Source: Anaerolineaceae bacterium (GTDB taxonomy: Bacteria > Chloroflexota > Anaerolineae > Aggregatilineales > Phototrophicaceae). Taken from it: a stretch of DNA of 64,000 nucleotides. The first letter of the stretch is position 1, and each line of letters starts with the position of its first letter. Where the stretch lies: NCBI GenBank assembly GCA_020634135.1, contig JACKCG010000003.1:1-64000 (forward strand). Reading direction: 5' to 3'. Under the pieces are notes generated by a model. The model did no database searches, had not been told where the DNA came from, and worked only from the letters and a program-made list of their open reading frames with translations. Made by a program: the position numbers and the translations under genes. Shown here piece after piece: positions 1 through 7,295 of the stretch.

Positions 1-23
1 CCAGACGGAAAGCGGAAAACGTT

Positions 24-1244
24 TCATGATTCAGCCCCTATTGAGGGGGATTCACGCCACCACAGCCGCCGCGTGAACCACAACAGCGCCAGTATCAGGA
101 ACGGCAGCGGCAGGTACACCGTCGGATGCTCGAATTCGCCTTCAACCGTCAGCAGGAAGTGCAGCCAGGGGATAACCAGCAGCGCCAGCAGAATCAGCGC
201 CACCCACAGCCCCCCGCGTCGCCGGTTCTGCCGGGTGATCTGCTGGAAGAAGAACACCAGCGGCAGTATAAACACCACGAAATGCGGCGTAGCGGTGCGC
301 GGCGCAACCAGATGCGTGATCGTCAGAGTCAGCGCCGCCGCCCACAGGAAACGCTCACGCTTCCGCCGCCACAATACATCCACCCAGACCCACAGCAGCG
401 CCCCGTAGAGCAGCGCATCCACTGCATATTCCCCAATGCTGCCGAGTCCCAGGTAATAGGTCATCACAATCCAGACCGGCGAACCGAGCGCGGTATAGCC
501 GGAATATCCGCCCAACTGCGTCAGCCATTCGCCCAGCCAGGACGGTTGCATGAGGAACGAAACCGCCAGCAGCGCCGCCATCACTCCGGAAAAGACGCCC
601 ATAAAGCGCCAGCGCCGTTCGCGCAGCCCCCACAGCAGCAGGAATGGCACGATGAGGTAGCCCATCTGCGGCTTAACGGTGGAAAACGCCAGCGCCGCGC
701 CCGCCAGTCCATCCTGCTGCCGGAACAGCGCCCAGAGCGTCAGGATTTCCAGGAAATACACCGGGATTCCCGGCTGCCCCAGGATCAGCCCCCGCGCCGC
801 GTAGTAAAAGGCCAGCGTCCACAGCACCAGCAGCCCCAATAGCCAGGGGGCAGGCTTCCAGCGGAACAGGTTGAGCAGCAGGAAGAAGGCCGCGATCAGG
901 CAGCCCTGCAGCAGCGTCATCCAGACCGCCGACCCCCAGGCATAATCCATCTGCACCAGCGGCCATAGCGGGAATACCGTGTAAAACGGGTAAGCAAAAT
1001 AGCCGGGGTCTTCACCTTCGGCCACCGGACGCCCGTAGATGCGTTTCTGGATGTTCAGGCTGGCCGCTTCGCCATAGGGATTCATACCGTCCTGCCAGTA
1101 GGATCGCGCCCCTTCCCAGCGGGACATAAAATCATTCATTCCCGGATACGGCGCGGTGAACACGTTATGAGTCAGCACGGTAACAGCGGCGAACACCGCC
1201 ACCACTACGACCAGCAGCAGCCCGATTTGGCCTCGCCGTGTCAT
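24..1244 (-). CDS. GT87-like integral membrane glycosyltransferase
   Basis: The 406-residue protein is almost entirely hydrophobic, with about ten predicted membrane segments. The first extracellular loop (residues about 30-75) is acidic and aromatic and reads as the catalytic loop of GT-C fold enzymes that take mannose or other sugars from polyprenyl-phosphate carriers (GT87, formerly DUF2029); the N-D-F-M-S-R-W pattern near residue 38 fits. The start is supported by a GGGGGAG Shine-Dalgarno just upstream of the ATG. It lies upstream of nothing on its own strand in this window. The neighbouring GT39-like gene on the same strand suggests a role in glycosylating envelope or secreted proteins. 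The family is read from overall topology, so the sugar and acceptor are unknown. Confidence 0.7.
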   Translation of the reverse strand: MTRRGQIGLLLVVVVAVFAAVTVLTHNVFTAPYPGMNDFMSRWEGARSYWQDGMNPYGEAASLNIQKRIYGRPVAEGEDPGYFAYPFYTVFPLWPLVQMDYAWGSAVWMTLLQGCLIAAFFLLLNLFRWKPAPWLLGLLVLWTLAFYYAARGLILGQPGIPVYFLEILTLWALFRQQDGLAGAALAFSTVKPQMGYLIVPFLLLWGLRERRWRFMGVFSGVMAALLAVSFLMQPSWLGEWLTQLGGYSGYTALGSPVWIVMTYYLGLGSIGEYAVDALLYGALLWVWVDVLWRRKRERFLWAAALTLTITHLVAPRTATPHFVVFILPLVFFFQQITRQNRRRGGLWVALILLALLVIPWLHFLLTVEGEFEHPTVYLPLPFLILALLWFTRRLWWRESPSIGAES

Positions 1245-1510
1245 GTCTCCCCCTTTATCGAGTCGTCAGTTTTCAGCCATCAGTTTTCAGAAAATCATCG
1301 AGGCGGATGGAGTGCCGAGGCAGGCCCTGACCGCCGAAAAGTATTTCACGATTGAATCCTGAACCTGTATCATTGGTCTGTCTCACAAATAACATGGGGT
1401 TAATCTTTCGGCAGACGCCCCGTTGGGCATCCTACAGAATACCGCATCTATTGTGAGATTGACCATTCATCCCCCGGCGGCTTTTCGGACACGGCAGGCC
1501 ATGTCCCTAC

Positions 1511-1552
1511 CGTTTTTACTTTTTACTCGGCACTTTCAACTTTCAACTGCCC
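1511..1552. repeat. Low-complexity dispersed repeat (ACTTTTTACTCGGCACTTTCAACT type)
   Basis: The 298-base gap between the two glycosyltransferases holds no gene. It carries two low-complexity repeats: one around 1265-1290 with two copies of CAGTTTTCAG, and this one, made of TTTTACTTTTTACTCGG followed by CACTTTCAACTTTCAACT. Related text recurs at about 3611-3655, 49083-49115 and 49561-49592, so this is a dispersed family rather than local slippage. Confidence 0.65.
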
Positions 1553-3303
1553 TTCCGCACTTCCAGCACCACCACCAGGTCGTTCCAGGCCAGCGGTTCG
1601 CCCGCCGTATAATGCGCCGCCAGCCAGTCAGCCGCATCCTGGTACTCCGGGCGTCCGGCGCGGGCATACTGTGCCCCGGCGAAGTCGAAGCTCACCCACC
1701 ACACCCGCCGCGCATCGCCCGCCGCGTCCGCTATCGCCACGTCTGCCAGCAGCCCCAGCGACTCCTGTGTGGGCAGCGCCAGCGTATCCTCGCTGCTCCC
1801 TGGCGCGTCGGCCAGGAAACGTTGTTCCAGGTCGCGCTCGTAGTAGATCATCGGCAGCGCGGTCAGCTTGTTCTGGTGGATGACCACGTCGCCCGGCTGC
1901 CAGTGATCGCGGATATAGTCTGCCGCTGTCGGGAAAGGCGAGTTGGGAAAGGTATCCCAGGTGTACTGGTGATAGAGTCCGATTCCAACCAGCAGCAGCC
2001 CCACCCCGGCGATTACGACACTGATCGGACGCGGCAGGCCGCCCCGCGTGAACAGCCACGCCAACACCAGATACAGCATGAGCGCCGAGGGCAGCAGCGC
2101 CCGTTCCAGGTAGACCGGCTGGACTTGAGAAACCAGCCACATCAGCACCGCCGGCCCGCCCGCCAGCCATAAAACCAGCAGCAGCGCCCCCCGATCATCA
2201 CGTTTGCGCCGCCGCAGATAGAACACAACCTGCACCGCCAGGAACAGGGCGATAAACAGCGAACCCAGGAATGCGATCAGCGAACCCGGCGCGGGTATAT
2301 CCAGGTTGACCGACAGAAAAGAGCGGATCGTCAGCAGTGGACGCGCCGGGGAGGGCGGTGACAGCCAGTAGTATGAGCGCACTTTGGCGAACTGTCCCGG
2401 CAGATTCACCAGCCAGGGCAGATACACCAGCAGCGCCACACCCGTCCCCAGGATGACCCGCCGCAGCAGCGCCCCGTCCCGTGTCCCCAGCGGAATCAAC
2501 GCCAGCGCCACGAGGTAGAACACGGCCAACTGCTGGGTATACATCGCCAGCCCCGCCAGCACCCCGAACGCCAGCCACCAGCCGTAACCTCGCATTCGCC
2601 TTCTCGTAGGGGAAAGTCTAAGACCCTCCCCTACATCCCGGTCAATATTGGCAGGAGGTGAGGTTCCCCCTCTTTGCGTTGCGGTTGAGAAGACGGCACT
2701 TTTTAAAATGGATGGTACTTTCTCCCGTAGGGGCGCACGGCGGTGCGCCCCTACCACCCACCGATCTGAGGGAGTAATAGGGAAAAGTGTCGTATCGTGA
2801 AGCGTTGCGGGGAGGGGATCAGGGAGTGGGATTGCCTGCATCCCGCGCAGGAAACACCACGTCGCCAGCAGCAGCAGCAGCCCCAGTAAGGCGTACATGC
2901 GGGTTTCCTGGGCATACTGTACGTGAAATGGCGCAAGCGCCGTAATCAGCGCCGCCGCCAGCCCGGTGTTCTCCCCGAACAGGTCACGACCCATAAGATA
3001 CAGCAGCGCCACCGTCGCCACGCCCAGCAGGACGCTCCACAGGCGCACCGTGAACGGGTCTTGCCCGAAGAGGTTCATCCACATATTCAGGGTGGTGTAG
3101 TACAACAGGGGGTGAATATCCGCTGCGCCGCCTGCCACCGGAGTCAGCGTGCCATAGAGCATCGAGTCCAGCCCTTTTTCAGCGAACAGCACAGCGAAGG
3201 CTTCGTCATACCACAGGCTGCGCCCGCCCAGGTTGACGAGTCGCAGCCCGAAGGCCAGCAGCAGGATCAGGCTCAGCAGGACAATCGAACGGCGTGGTGG
3301 CAT
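1543..3303 (-). CDS. GT39/ArnT-like membrane glycosyltransferase with an in-frame repeat insertion
   Basis: This 586-residue polytopic protein starts with a membrane segment followed by L-W-Y-D-E-A-F, the acidic catalytic loop typical of GT39-type (PMT/ArnT) transferases, and a second loop with D-I-H-P-L-L-Y-Y. About ten further membrane helices follow, then a soluble C-terminal domain of roughly 150 residues. Such enzymes move a sugar from a polyprenyl-phosphate donor to protein or lipid on the outer face of the membrane. A stretch of about 80 residues (positions about 155-235, bases about 2595-2840) is hydrophilic, breaks the membrane pattern and is encoded by palindromic intergenic repeats, yet keeps the frame open. 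The start ATG has a GAGG motif 6 bases upstream. The enzyme may or may not still work. Confidence 0.75.
   Translation of the reverse strand: MPPRRSIVLLSLILLLAFGLRLVNLGGRSLWYDEAFAVLFAEKGLDSMLYGTLTPVAGGAADIHPLLYYTTLNMWMNLFGQDPFTVRLWSVLLGVATVALLYLMGRDLFGENTGLAAALITALAPFHVQYAQETRMYALLGLLLLLATWCFLRGMQAIPLPDPLPATLHDTTLFPITPSDRWVVGAHRRAPLREKVPSILKSAVFSTATQRGGTSPPANIDRDVGEGLRLSPTRRRMRGYGWWLAFGVLAGLAMYTQQLAVFYLVALALIPLGTRDGALLRRVILGTGVALLVYLPWLVNLPGQFAKVRSYYWLSPPSPARPLLTIRSFLSVNLDIPAPGSLIAFLGSLFIALFLAVQVVFYLRRRKRDDRGALLLVLWLAGGPAVLMWLVSQVQPVYLERALLPSALMLYLVLAWLFTRGGLPRPISVVIAGVGLLLVGIGLYHQYTWDTFPNSPFPTAADYIRDHWQPGDVVIHQNKLTALPMIYYERDLEQRFLADAPGSSEDTLALPTQESLGLLADVAIADAAGDARRVWWVSFDFAGAQYARAGRPEYQDAADWLAAHYTAGEPLAWNDLVVVLEVRKGS
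2606..2634. repeat. Palindromic repeat, GTAGGGG...CCCCTAC family, inside the GT39 gene
   Basis: The arms GTAGGGGAAAGTCT and AGACCCTCCCCTAC pair with two mismatches. The same GGGAGGGTCT/AGACCCTCCC core is found in intergenic DNA at 4911-4934, 41864-41884 and, more distantly, 38937-38965. Here it is translated as part of a glycosyltransferase. Confidence 0.8.
2727..2754. repeat. Perfect 28-base palindromic repeat inside the GT39 gene
   Basis: GTAGGGGCGCAC and GTGCGCCCCTAC are perfect 12-base inverted arms around GGCG. A close relative (arms AGGGGCGCAC/GTGCGCCCCT) sits between convergent genes at 16955-16980, and another at about 3473-3502. It is a dispersed repeat captured inside a coding frame. 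Confidence 0.85.
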
Positions 3304-3658
3304 CAGTCGCCTCGTGGGGAATGGTAGTCGGATTCAGCTATCAGCGATCAGTTTTTCCAACCTCAGCGCTGAGTCGAGGATCATAGTAGGGGCGAGACAG
3401 GCCGCGCCCATCGCATCCGCTCCCGCACGAGAAGTCATCGGTAGCATGATAATGCGTTTTGACAGATTAGAGGGGGCGGGCGCAACATGCTGCGCCCCTA
3501 CATTTTCCCTCATTTTGGGGCGATTCTGCCGGCACATGACCGCCCGGTATATCCCCGTGTTGAATTGTAACACTGCGTTATCATGCCCCTACGGCATTGA
3601 CACAAGACTCAGCACTGTTTTTTACTTTTGACTCGGCGCTTTCAACTCTGCACTCTGG
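3304..3658. other. Intergenic region with dispersed repeats, no gene
   Basis: This 355-base gap contains a TCAGCTATCAGCGATCAG-type low-complexity run near 3334-3355, a GTAGGGGCGA half-repeat near 3387, a GGGGGCGGGCGCA...TGCGCCCCTAC palindrome at about 3473-3502, and an ACTTTTGACTCGGCGCTTTCAACT run at about 3622-3650. Open frames across it on both strands are made of these repeats and look non-coding. Confidence 0.6.
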
Positions 3659-4087
3659 TTATTGATCCCAGACAGCGACTTTCTGGTTATTGAGCGCCGC
3701 GCCAGCGCGTTTCAGGATATACAGGGTAATCTCATTGCTGGTTTCTGAGGAAATCAGTTCCCAGCCCTCTCTGCCGAGTTCATTAAGCGCATAATACACG
3801 GGCTGGTCTTTCCAGTCAGGGCGTGCCTCACCATTGACGCGGTATTGGATGCCATACGACTTCTTCGACTCCAACCCGATATACTGCCAGGGCTGGACAT
3901 CCTCATCCTTTCCATTGCCGTTTCCAGTGGACTCGATAGAATGACGGGGCGCGATTTCGTCCAGCTTCTCCAGCCACTTCTGCGCGGTGGGGTCATCGTG
4001 CAGCCGCTCCAGCAGGTTACGGGCCTTATCATAGTCTTTCTCGTCAATCAGTTCTTTGGCTAAGACCAGTTCTGAACGCATTGCCAT
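3659..4087 (-). CDS. Conserved-looking small cytoplasmic protein of unknown function
   Basis: A longer reading frame begins at 4228, but the ATG at 4087 is preferred. It has a GGGAG Shine-Dalgarno 8 bases upstream, and the residues before it look like translated untranslated leader. The resulting 142-residue protein has an N-terminal helical half resembling a short tetratricopeptide-like pair (residues 1-45), a polar Gly/Asn linker, then a compact domain of about 65 residues ending in a beta-rich segment (Y-A-L-N-E-L-G-R-E-G-W-E). That second domain resembles the small DUF4177-like fold, where the G-W-E-L motif is common. It has no signal peptide or membrane segment. No function can be assigned. 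It is followed on the same strand by the repeat-rich gap to the GT39 gene. Confidence 0.6.
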   Translation of the reverse strand: MAMRSELVLAKELIDEKDYDKARNLLERLHDDPTAQKWLEKLDEIAPRHSIESTGNGNGKDEDVQPWQYIGLESKKSYGIQYRVNGEARPDWKDQPVYYALNELGREGWELISSETSNEITLYILKRAGAALNNQKVAVWDQ

Positions 4088-4250
4088 AGGTATTGCTCCC
4101 TCAAATAAGATGAATCTATAGGTTAGGTAGGTAGGAAAATTCGAACGGTTCGGGCTTCTACCGCAATTGTTTACCAGTATAAACCAGAAACGTAGGATTG
4201 GTTGCGTAAGCTTGCGGCCCGAATTCACCTCGCTGTCGGGCGATGCGAGG

Positions 4251-4520
4251 CTAAATACCGCGCAGTTTGGTAATCAATCGTTGGATAAGGCTCTTATCAG
4301 CAGCCGAGGCAAGCCGCTGCTGGTTGGCAATGCCACGCAGCCGCGAAATCTCATTGAGCAGTGTCAGGCGGTGTACGGTTTCCCCGTTGACCTGGTACCA
4401 TTCGGCAAACATGTGTGTGACACGCGGCTCTTGCTTGTTCACCGCACGGTAGGCATGGTAAAAGCTCTCCATGATGGCCTGGGGGGATAAGGTTGTATCG
4501 TGGTTATCGGGTATCATCAC
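4251..4520 (-). CDS. Small hypothetical protein (89 aa)
   Basis: The short, mostly helical, charged protein begins with M-M-I-P-D-N and ends R-L-I-T-K-L-R-G-I. It has no signal peptide, cysteine motif or recognised domain. It lies 163 bases upstream of the DUF4177-like gene on the same strand, and the DNA upstream is AT-rich as expected for a promoter region. No strong Shine-Dalgarno is visible. The absence of repeat sequence and a composition like real proteins are the only arguments for coding. Confidence 0.45.
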   Translation of the reverse strand: MMIPDNHDTTLSPQAIMESFYHAYRAVNKQEPRVTHMFAEWYQVNGETVHRLTLLNEISRLRGIANQQRLASAADKSLIQRLITKLRGI

Positions 4521-5032
4521 GTGCCCATTAAATACAATAGAAGGTCATTAACCATCAATTCAGGCGCGAAAAAAGTAAAGGTTATTCCCCGTCATTATAT
4601 ACTATCAATGCGATCAAAAAGTCTTAATCTTTTAGGAGGATACTTGTCAGGATACCTGGTAGTGTAACCGGCTAACCTTGCAGCGTATTAACAGGATACA
4701 GCACACCATAGCAGCAATCACTGCCATGAGCCACCCTGTTACGAGCGTACACAGTGAACCATGTCGCCAGACGGCTGAGGCTACTATTATGAAATACAGG
4801 GCTTATTTACCCATACTATATCTGAGTCTAGCATCATTGGGGGTGTACAGCAACCGGCAATCAGGGGATTGTGAGACCATTTGAAAAGTGGATTATTCCT
4901 GGTTGCTTTCGGGGAGGGTCTCAGACCCTCCCCTACGACCTACACCCATTTCCGAGTGTAGTTTCAAACCCGCCCGTAGATTTATCAAATGGCTTCTGAT
5001 GGTTAGAAGCCTCCACACCTTTTGTGGCTGTT
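4521..5032. other. Intergenic region with one palindromic repeat, otherwise no recognised feature
   Basis: The 512-base gap is AT-rich between about 4521 and 4660, probably carrying the promoter of the leftward 89-residue gene. A perfect inverted repeat GGGGAGGGTCT/AGACCCTCCCCT lies at 4911-4934. Short rightward frames here have no Shine-Dalgarno and no recognisable protein, so they are not called. Confidence 0.5.
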
Positions 5033-5461
5033 TCAGGTTATGTAGTGCCGAATGGCCGATACAATTTCCCGGTATTCATCATCGGATACGACATGACGGT
5101 TTATCTTGAACTCATTACGCGGGTATCCTTCCCAGATCGGTTGTCCCCAGCGCGGATCCGTCCTGTAGCGTGGAACGACATGCCAGTGTAGATGCGGATT
5201 CGTATTTCCCAATAATTCGTAGTTCATGTGATCCGGGTTCATCGCCGCCCGAATAGCGCGTGAAGCGGTTCGCAGGTCACCACAGAAAGTCATATATTCC
5301 TCACCAGAGAGTGCATCAAGACTGGTCGCATCCCAGGCCGCAAAACTTAAGATGCAGTAGCCGCGAAATCGCTGGTCACGGAATAAAAGAAGCGTTGAAA
5401 TACGAAGGTCTGCGATGAAGATGACATCATCGTTCGTCTTCGCGTGTTGAAGCATATCCAT
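5033..5461 (-). CDS. HIT-family nucleotide hydrolase/transferase
   Basis: The 142-residue protein has the histidine triad near residue 91, H-L-H-W-H-V-V-P-R, the metal-free active site of HIT proteins. The second His of this motif forms a transient nucleotidyl intermediate when AMP- or ADP-linked substrates are cleaved. Upstream, N-Y-E-L-L-G-N-T-N-P-H matches the usual family strand before the triad. Length is normal for a stand-alone HIT domain. It begins 9 bases after the stop of the secreted SH3/FecR-like gene and is probably translated from the same message, although the two functions look unrelated. The subgroup (Hint, Fhit or Ap4A-like) cannot be told from the motif alone. Confidence 0.88.
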   Translation of the reverse strand: MDMLQHAKTNDDVIFIADLRISTLLLFRDQRFRGYCILSFAAWDATSLDALSGEEYMTFCGDLRTASRAIRAAMNPDHMNYELLGNTNPHLHWHVVPRYRTDPRWGQPIWEGYPRNEFKINRHVVSDDEYREIVSAIRHYIT

Positions 5462-5470
5462 TGTTCCCTA

Positions 5471-7111
5471 TTATCCCCCCACCGGCACGGTGATGGTACA
5501 GATGGGGTTGTAGCTCACCCTATCGCCCTCGATGCGGTACGTTCCGGGGACGGCCTCCCAGATGACATAGAACTGGCGCTGCCAGCGTTCATCATCCTCG
5601 CCAATCGTCCCGGCGATCAGGATGGCCTGGGTCGCCCTGGTAGTGTAACGCTGTGACCCGATTGTGATACGACCAGGATCAATCCGGGCGGCGTCGCGGG
5701 CATCCGGGTAGTTATCCCAGGGGGGCGGCGTAAACTGGATGGTGACGCGCTGTCCGGCCCGCAGCGGCCCGTTCGTCGTCTGGCAGGTTTCCAGTGAGAG
5801 CTGGTTCGTGCGCGGGGCGGTGATGTTGGTCGTCACCGGAATCGCCGGGCATTCACCCTGCTCGATAACCTGCGCGGCGGGAATCCAGTTGCTCCCCCGC
5901 AGCTGATACCATCTGCCACCTTGCGGGTCAGTAGTCTGGAAGATGGGGTCAACCGTGCTGCCAGACTGGATTTCGTTGATCGCCTCGTAGAAGCTGCCCG
6001 GCCCGGCATACAACGAGACATCACGACGAACGATACGGCGGCAGCTTGTATCCAACGCCTCAACCGTCGGTTGGTGCTGTATCGCCTGGGCAGCCAGCGC
6101 AGCGGCATAGTCGGCCTGCGCCTGGGTGATAGCATCCTCAGCGAGTGGCGCGGCCACCCGGATAAATGCCGGTAGGTTCGCCAGCGGCAGACCCGGCAGA
6201 AAATCCGGGGGATACCCTGCCACCGTCACTGAATCCCCGCTGACGACACCCTGCGCCCCCGCCGGGATGAACACCTCGTTGACCACTGCCTGCCCCGCCA
6301 GAGCATAGATCGTGAGTGCGCTGTCATCCGCTGTCATGAAGAACGTCCCCGCCAATTCAACGTGGGCGTCATTGAGAGTCAGGATGACGGCAGTATCCGC
6401 GCTGGGCGTTTGCAGCAGCAGGCCGTCCGTCAGCGCCCCATCGCAGTAAGAACCGCCCCCGGTAGTCAGCCGCAGCGTCTCGAATGGGCGGTAAACGGGC
6501 GAATCTGGCTGGACGATGGGCAGCGTACTCAGGTTATCGCCGGTCACAACCTCGGCGGCGACCCAGGCAATGGTGTTGGAATCGCGCAGCCGCGCCCGCA
6601 ACCAGCGCCCATCCTGCGTGCGCCCGTTGACGACAACACTTTCATTGATTCCAGCCCGCGCCAGGATGTCACCATTTTCCTGCGGTGTAACACGTAAGTT
6701 TGCCGTCCCACTGACAAAAGCGACACGCTCGACCAGCGGCGGAATCCCGTTTTCCAGCGTCGCCGTGCCGATGAGCAGCAGCGCGACCTGCCGCCGTTCA
6801 GCATCAGTCAGGTTCGCCTGTACATTGAGCGATACCACTGGCAGGCTGTCATCTGCGCTCGCAAGTGAGAGACTTTGCAGTACACCAATGCCAATCCGGT
6901 CACCAATCTGGCTGAACCCGGTCACCGGCTGGCCGCCAAAACCCACCGCCACGACCCCCGCTCCGCCAATGCAGGCCTGCTCGCCTTCCAACCCGTAACA
7001 GGTAGAAGCGGCGCGGGCGAAATCCAGCAGCACGCCCGCCGGACACACCGACTGCGCCTGAACGGGCAGCGCCCCTAATAACACGGTCAACAACAACAGG
7101 AGAGTCTTCAT
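5471..7111 (-). CDS. Secreted SH3-like/FecR-like multidomain protein
   Basis: The 546-residue protein has a clean signal peptide (K-T-L-L-L-L-L-T-V-L-L-G-A, cleavage after A-Q-A near residue 19). A Cys-rich N-terminal region follows (C23, C38, C47), then a first SH3-like segment (residues about 134-195, with N-L-R-V-T-P and G-R-W-L-R-A-R). Next is a beta-rich FecR-like segment (about 220-295) and a second SH3-like segment (about 360-415, S-L-Y-A-G-P-G and W-Y-Q-L-R-G-S). The C-terminal sandwich has two further Cys. No lipobox or anchor is seen. The order SH3 then FecR-like repeats the layout of the protein at 26687-28000, so the two are paralogues. SH3-like modules of this type often bind wall or surface ligands; the ligand here is unknown. 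Confidence 0.75.
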   Translation of the reverse strand: MKTLLLLLTVLLGALPVQAQSVCPAGVLLDFARAASTCYGLEGEQACIGGAGVVAVGFGGQPVTGFSQIGDRIGIGVLQSLSLASADDSLPVVSLNVQANLTDAERRQVALLLIGTATLENGIPPLVERVAFVSGTANLRVTPQENGDILARAGINESVVVNGRTQDGRWLRARLRDSNTIAWVAAEVVTGDNLSTLPIVQPDSPVYRPFETLRLTTGGGSYCDGALTDGLLLQTPSADTAVILTLNDAHVELAGTFFMTADDSALTIYALAGQAVVNEVFIPAGAQGVVSGDSVTVAGYPPDFLPGLPLANLPAFIRVAAPLAEDAITQAQADYAAALAAQAIQHQPTVEALDTSCRRIVRRDVSLYAGPGSFYEAINEIQSGSTVDPIFQTTDPQGGRWYQLRGSNWIPAAQVIEQGECPAIPVTTNITAPRTNQLSLETCQTTNGPLRAGQRVTIQFTPPPWDNYPDARDAARIDPGRITIGSQRYTTRATQAILIAGTIGEDDERWQRQFYVIWEAVPGTYRIEGDRVSYNPICTITVPVGG

Positions 7112-7295
7112 CAGTTCTTAAATGCCTCGTGGTTATGTTGTTATTATAATGTCATTGTCTGTTACCGCTACGATAGCATCATCTTCTCCCTCGTAGTCTA
7201 AGCGTTGGTTGGGCGGTGGGTAGCCGCAAGTTGGTGAATTCGCTATAAGCGATTTATAGTATGAGTAGGCAATTCGCATGTCTTGGAGAAACCGT

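Noticed and set aside
126..842. 238-codon open frame on the plus strand, Gln/Arg/His-rich
   Set aside because: It is antisense to the GT87-like gene. Its composition is the usual shadow of Leu/Trp-rich membrane coding DNA.
3334..3573. 79-codon frame on the minus strand
   Set aside because: It is built from the palindromic intergenic repeat and low-complexity text and has no ribosome site.
4678..5109. Two short plus-strand frames
   Set aside because: One runs through a palindromic repeat, neither has a ribosome site, and the translated sequences look random.
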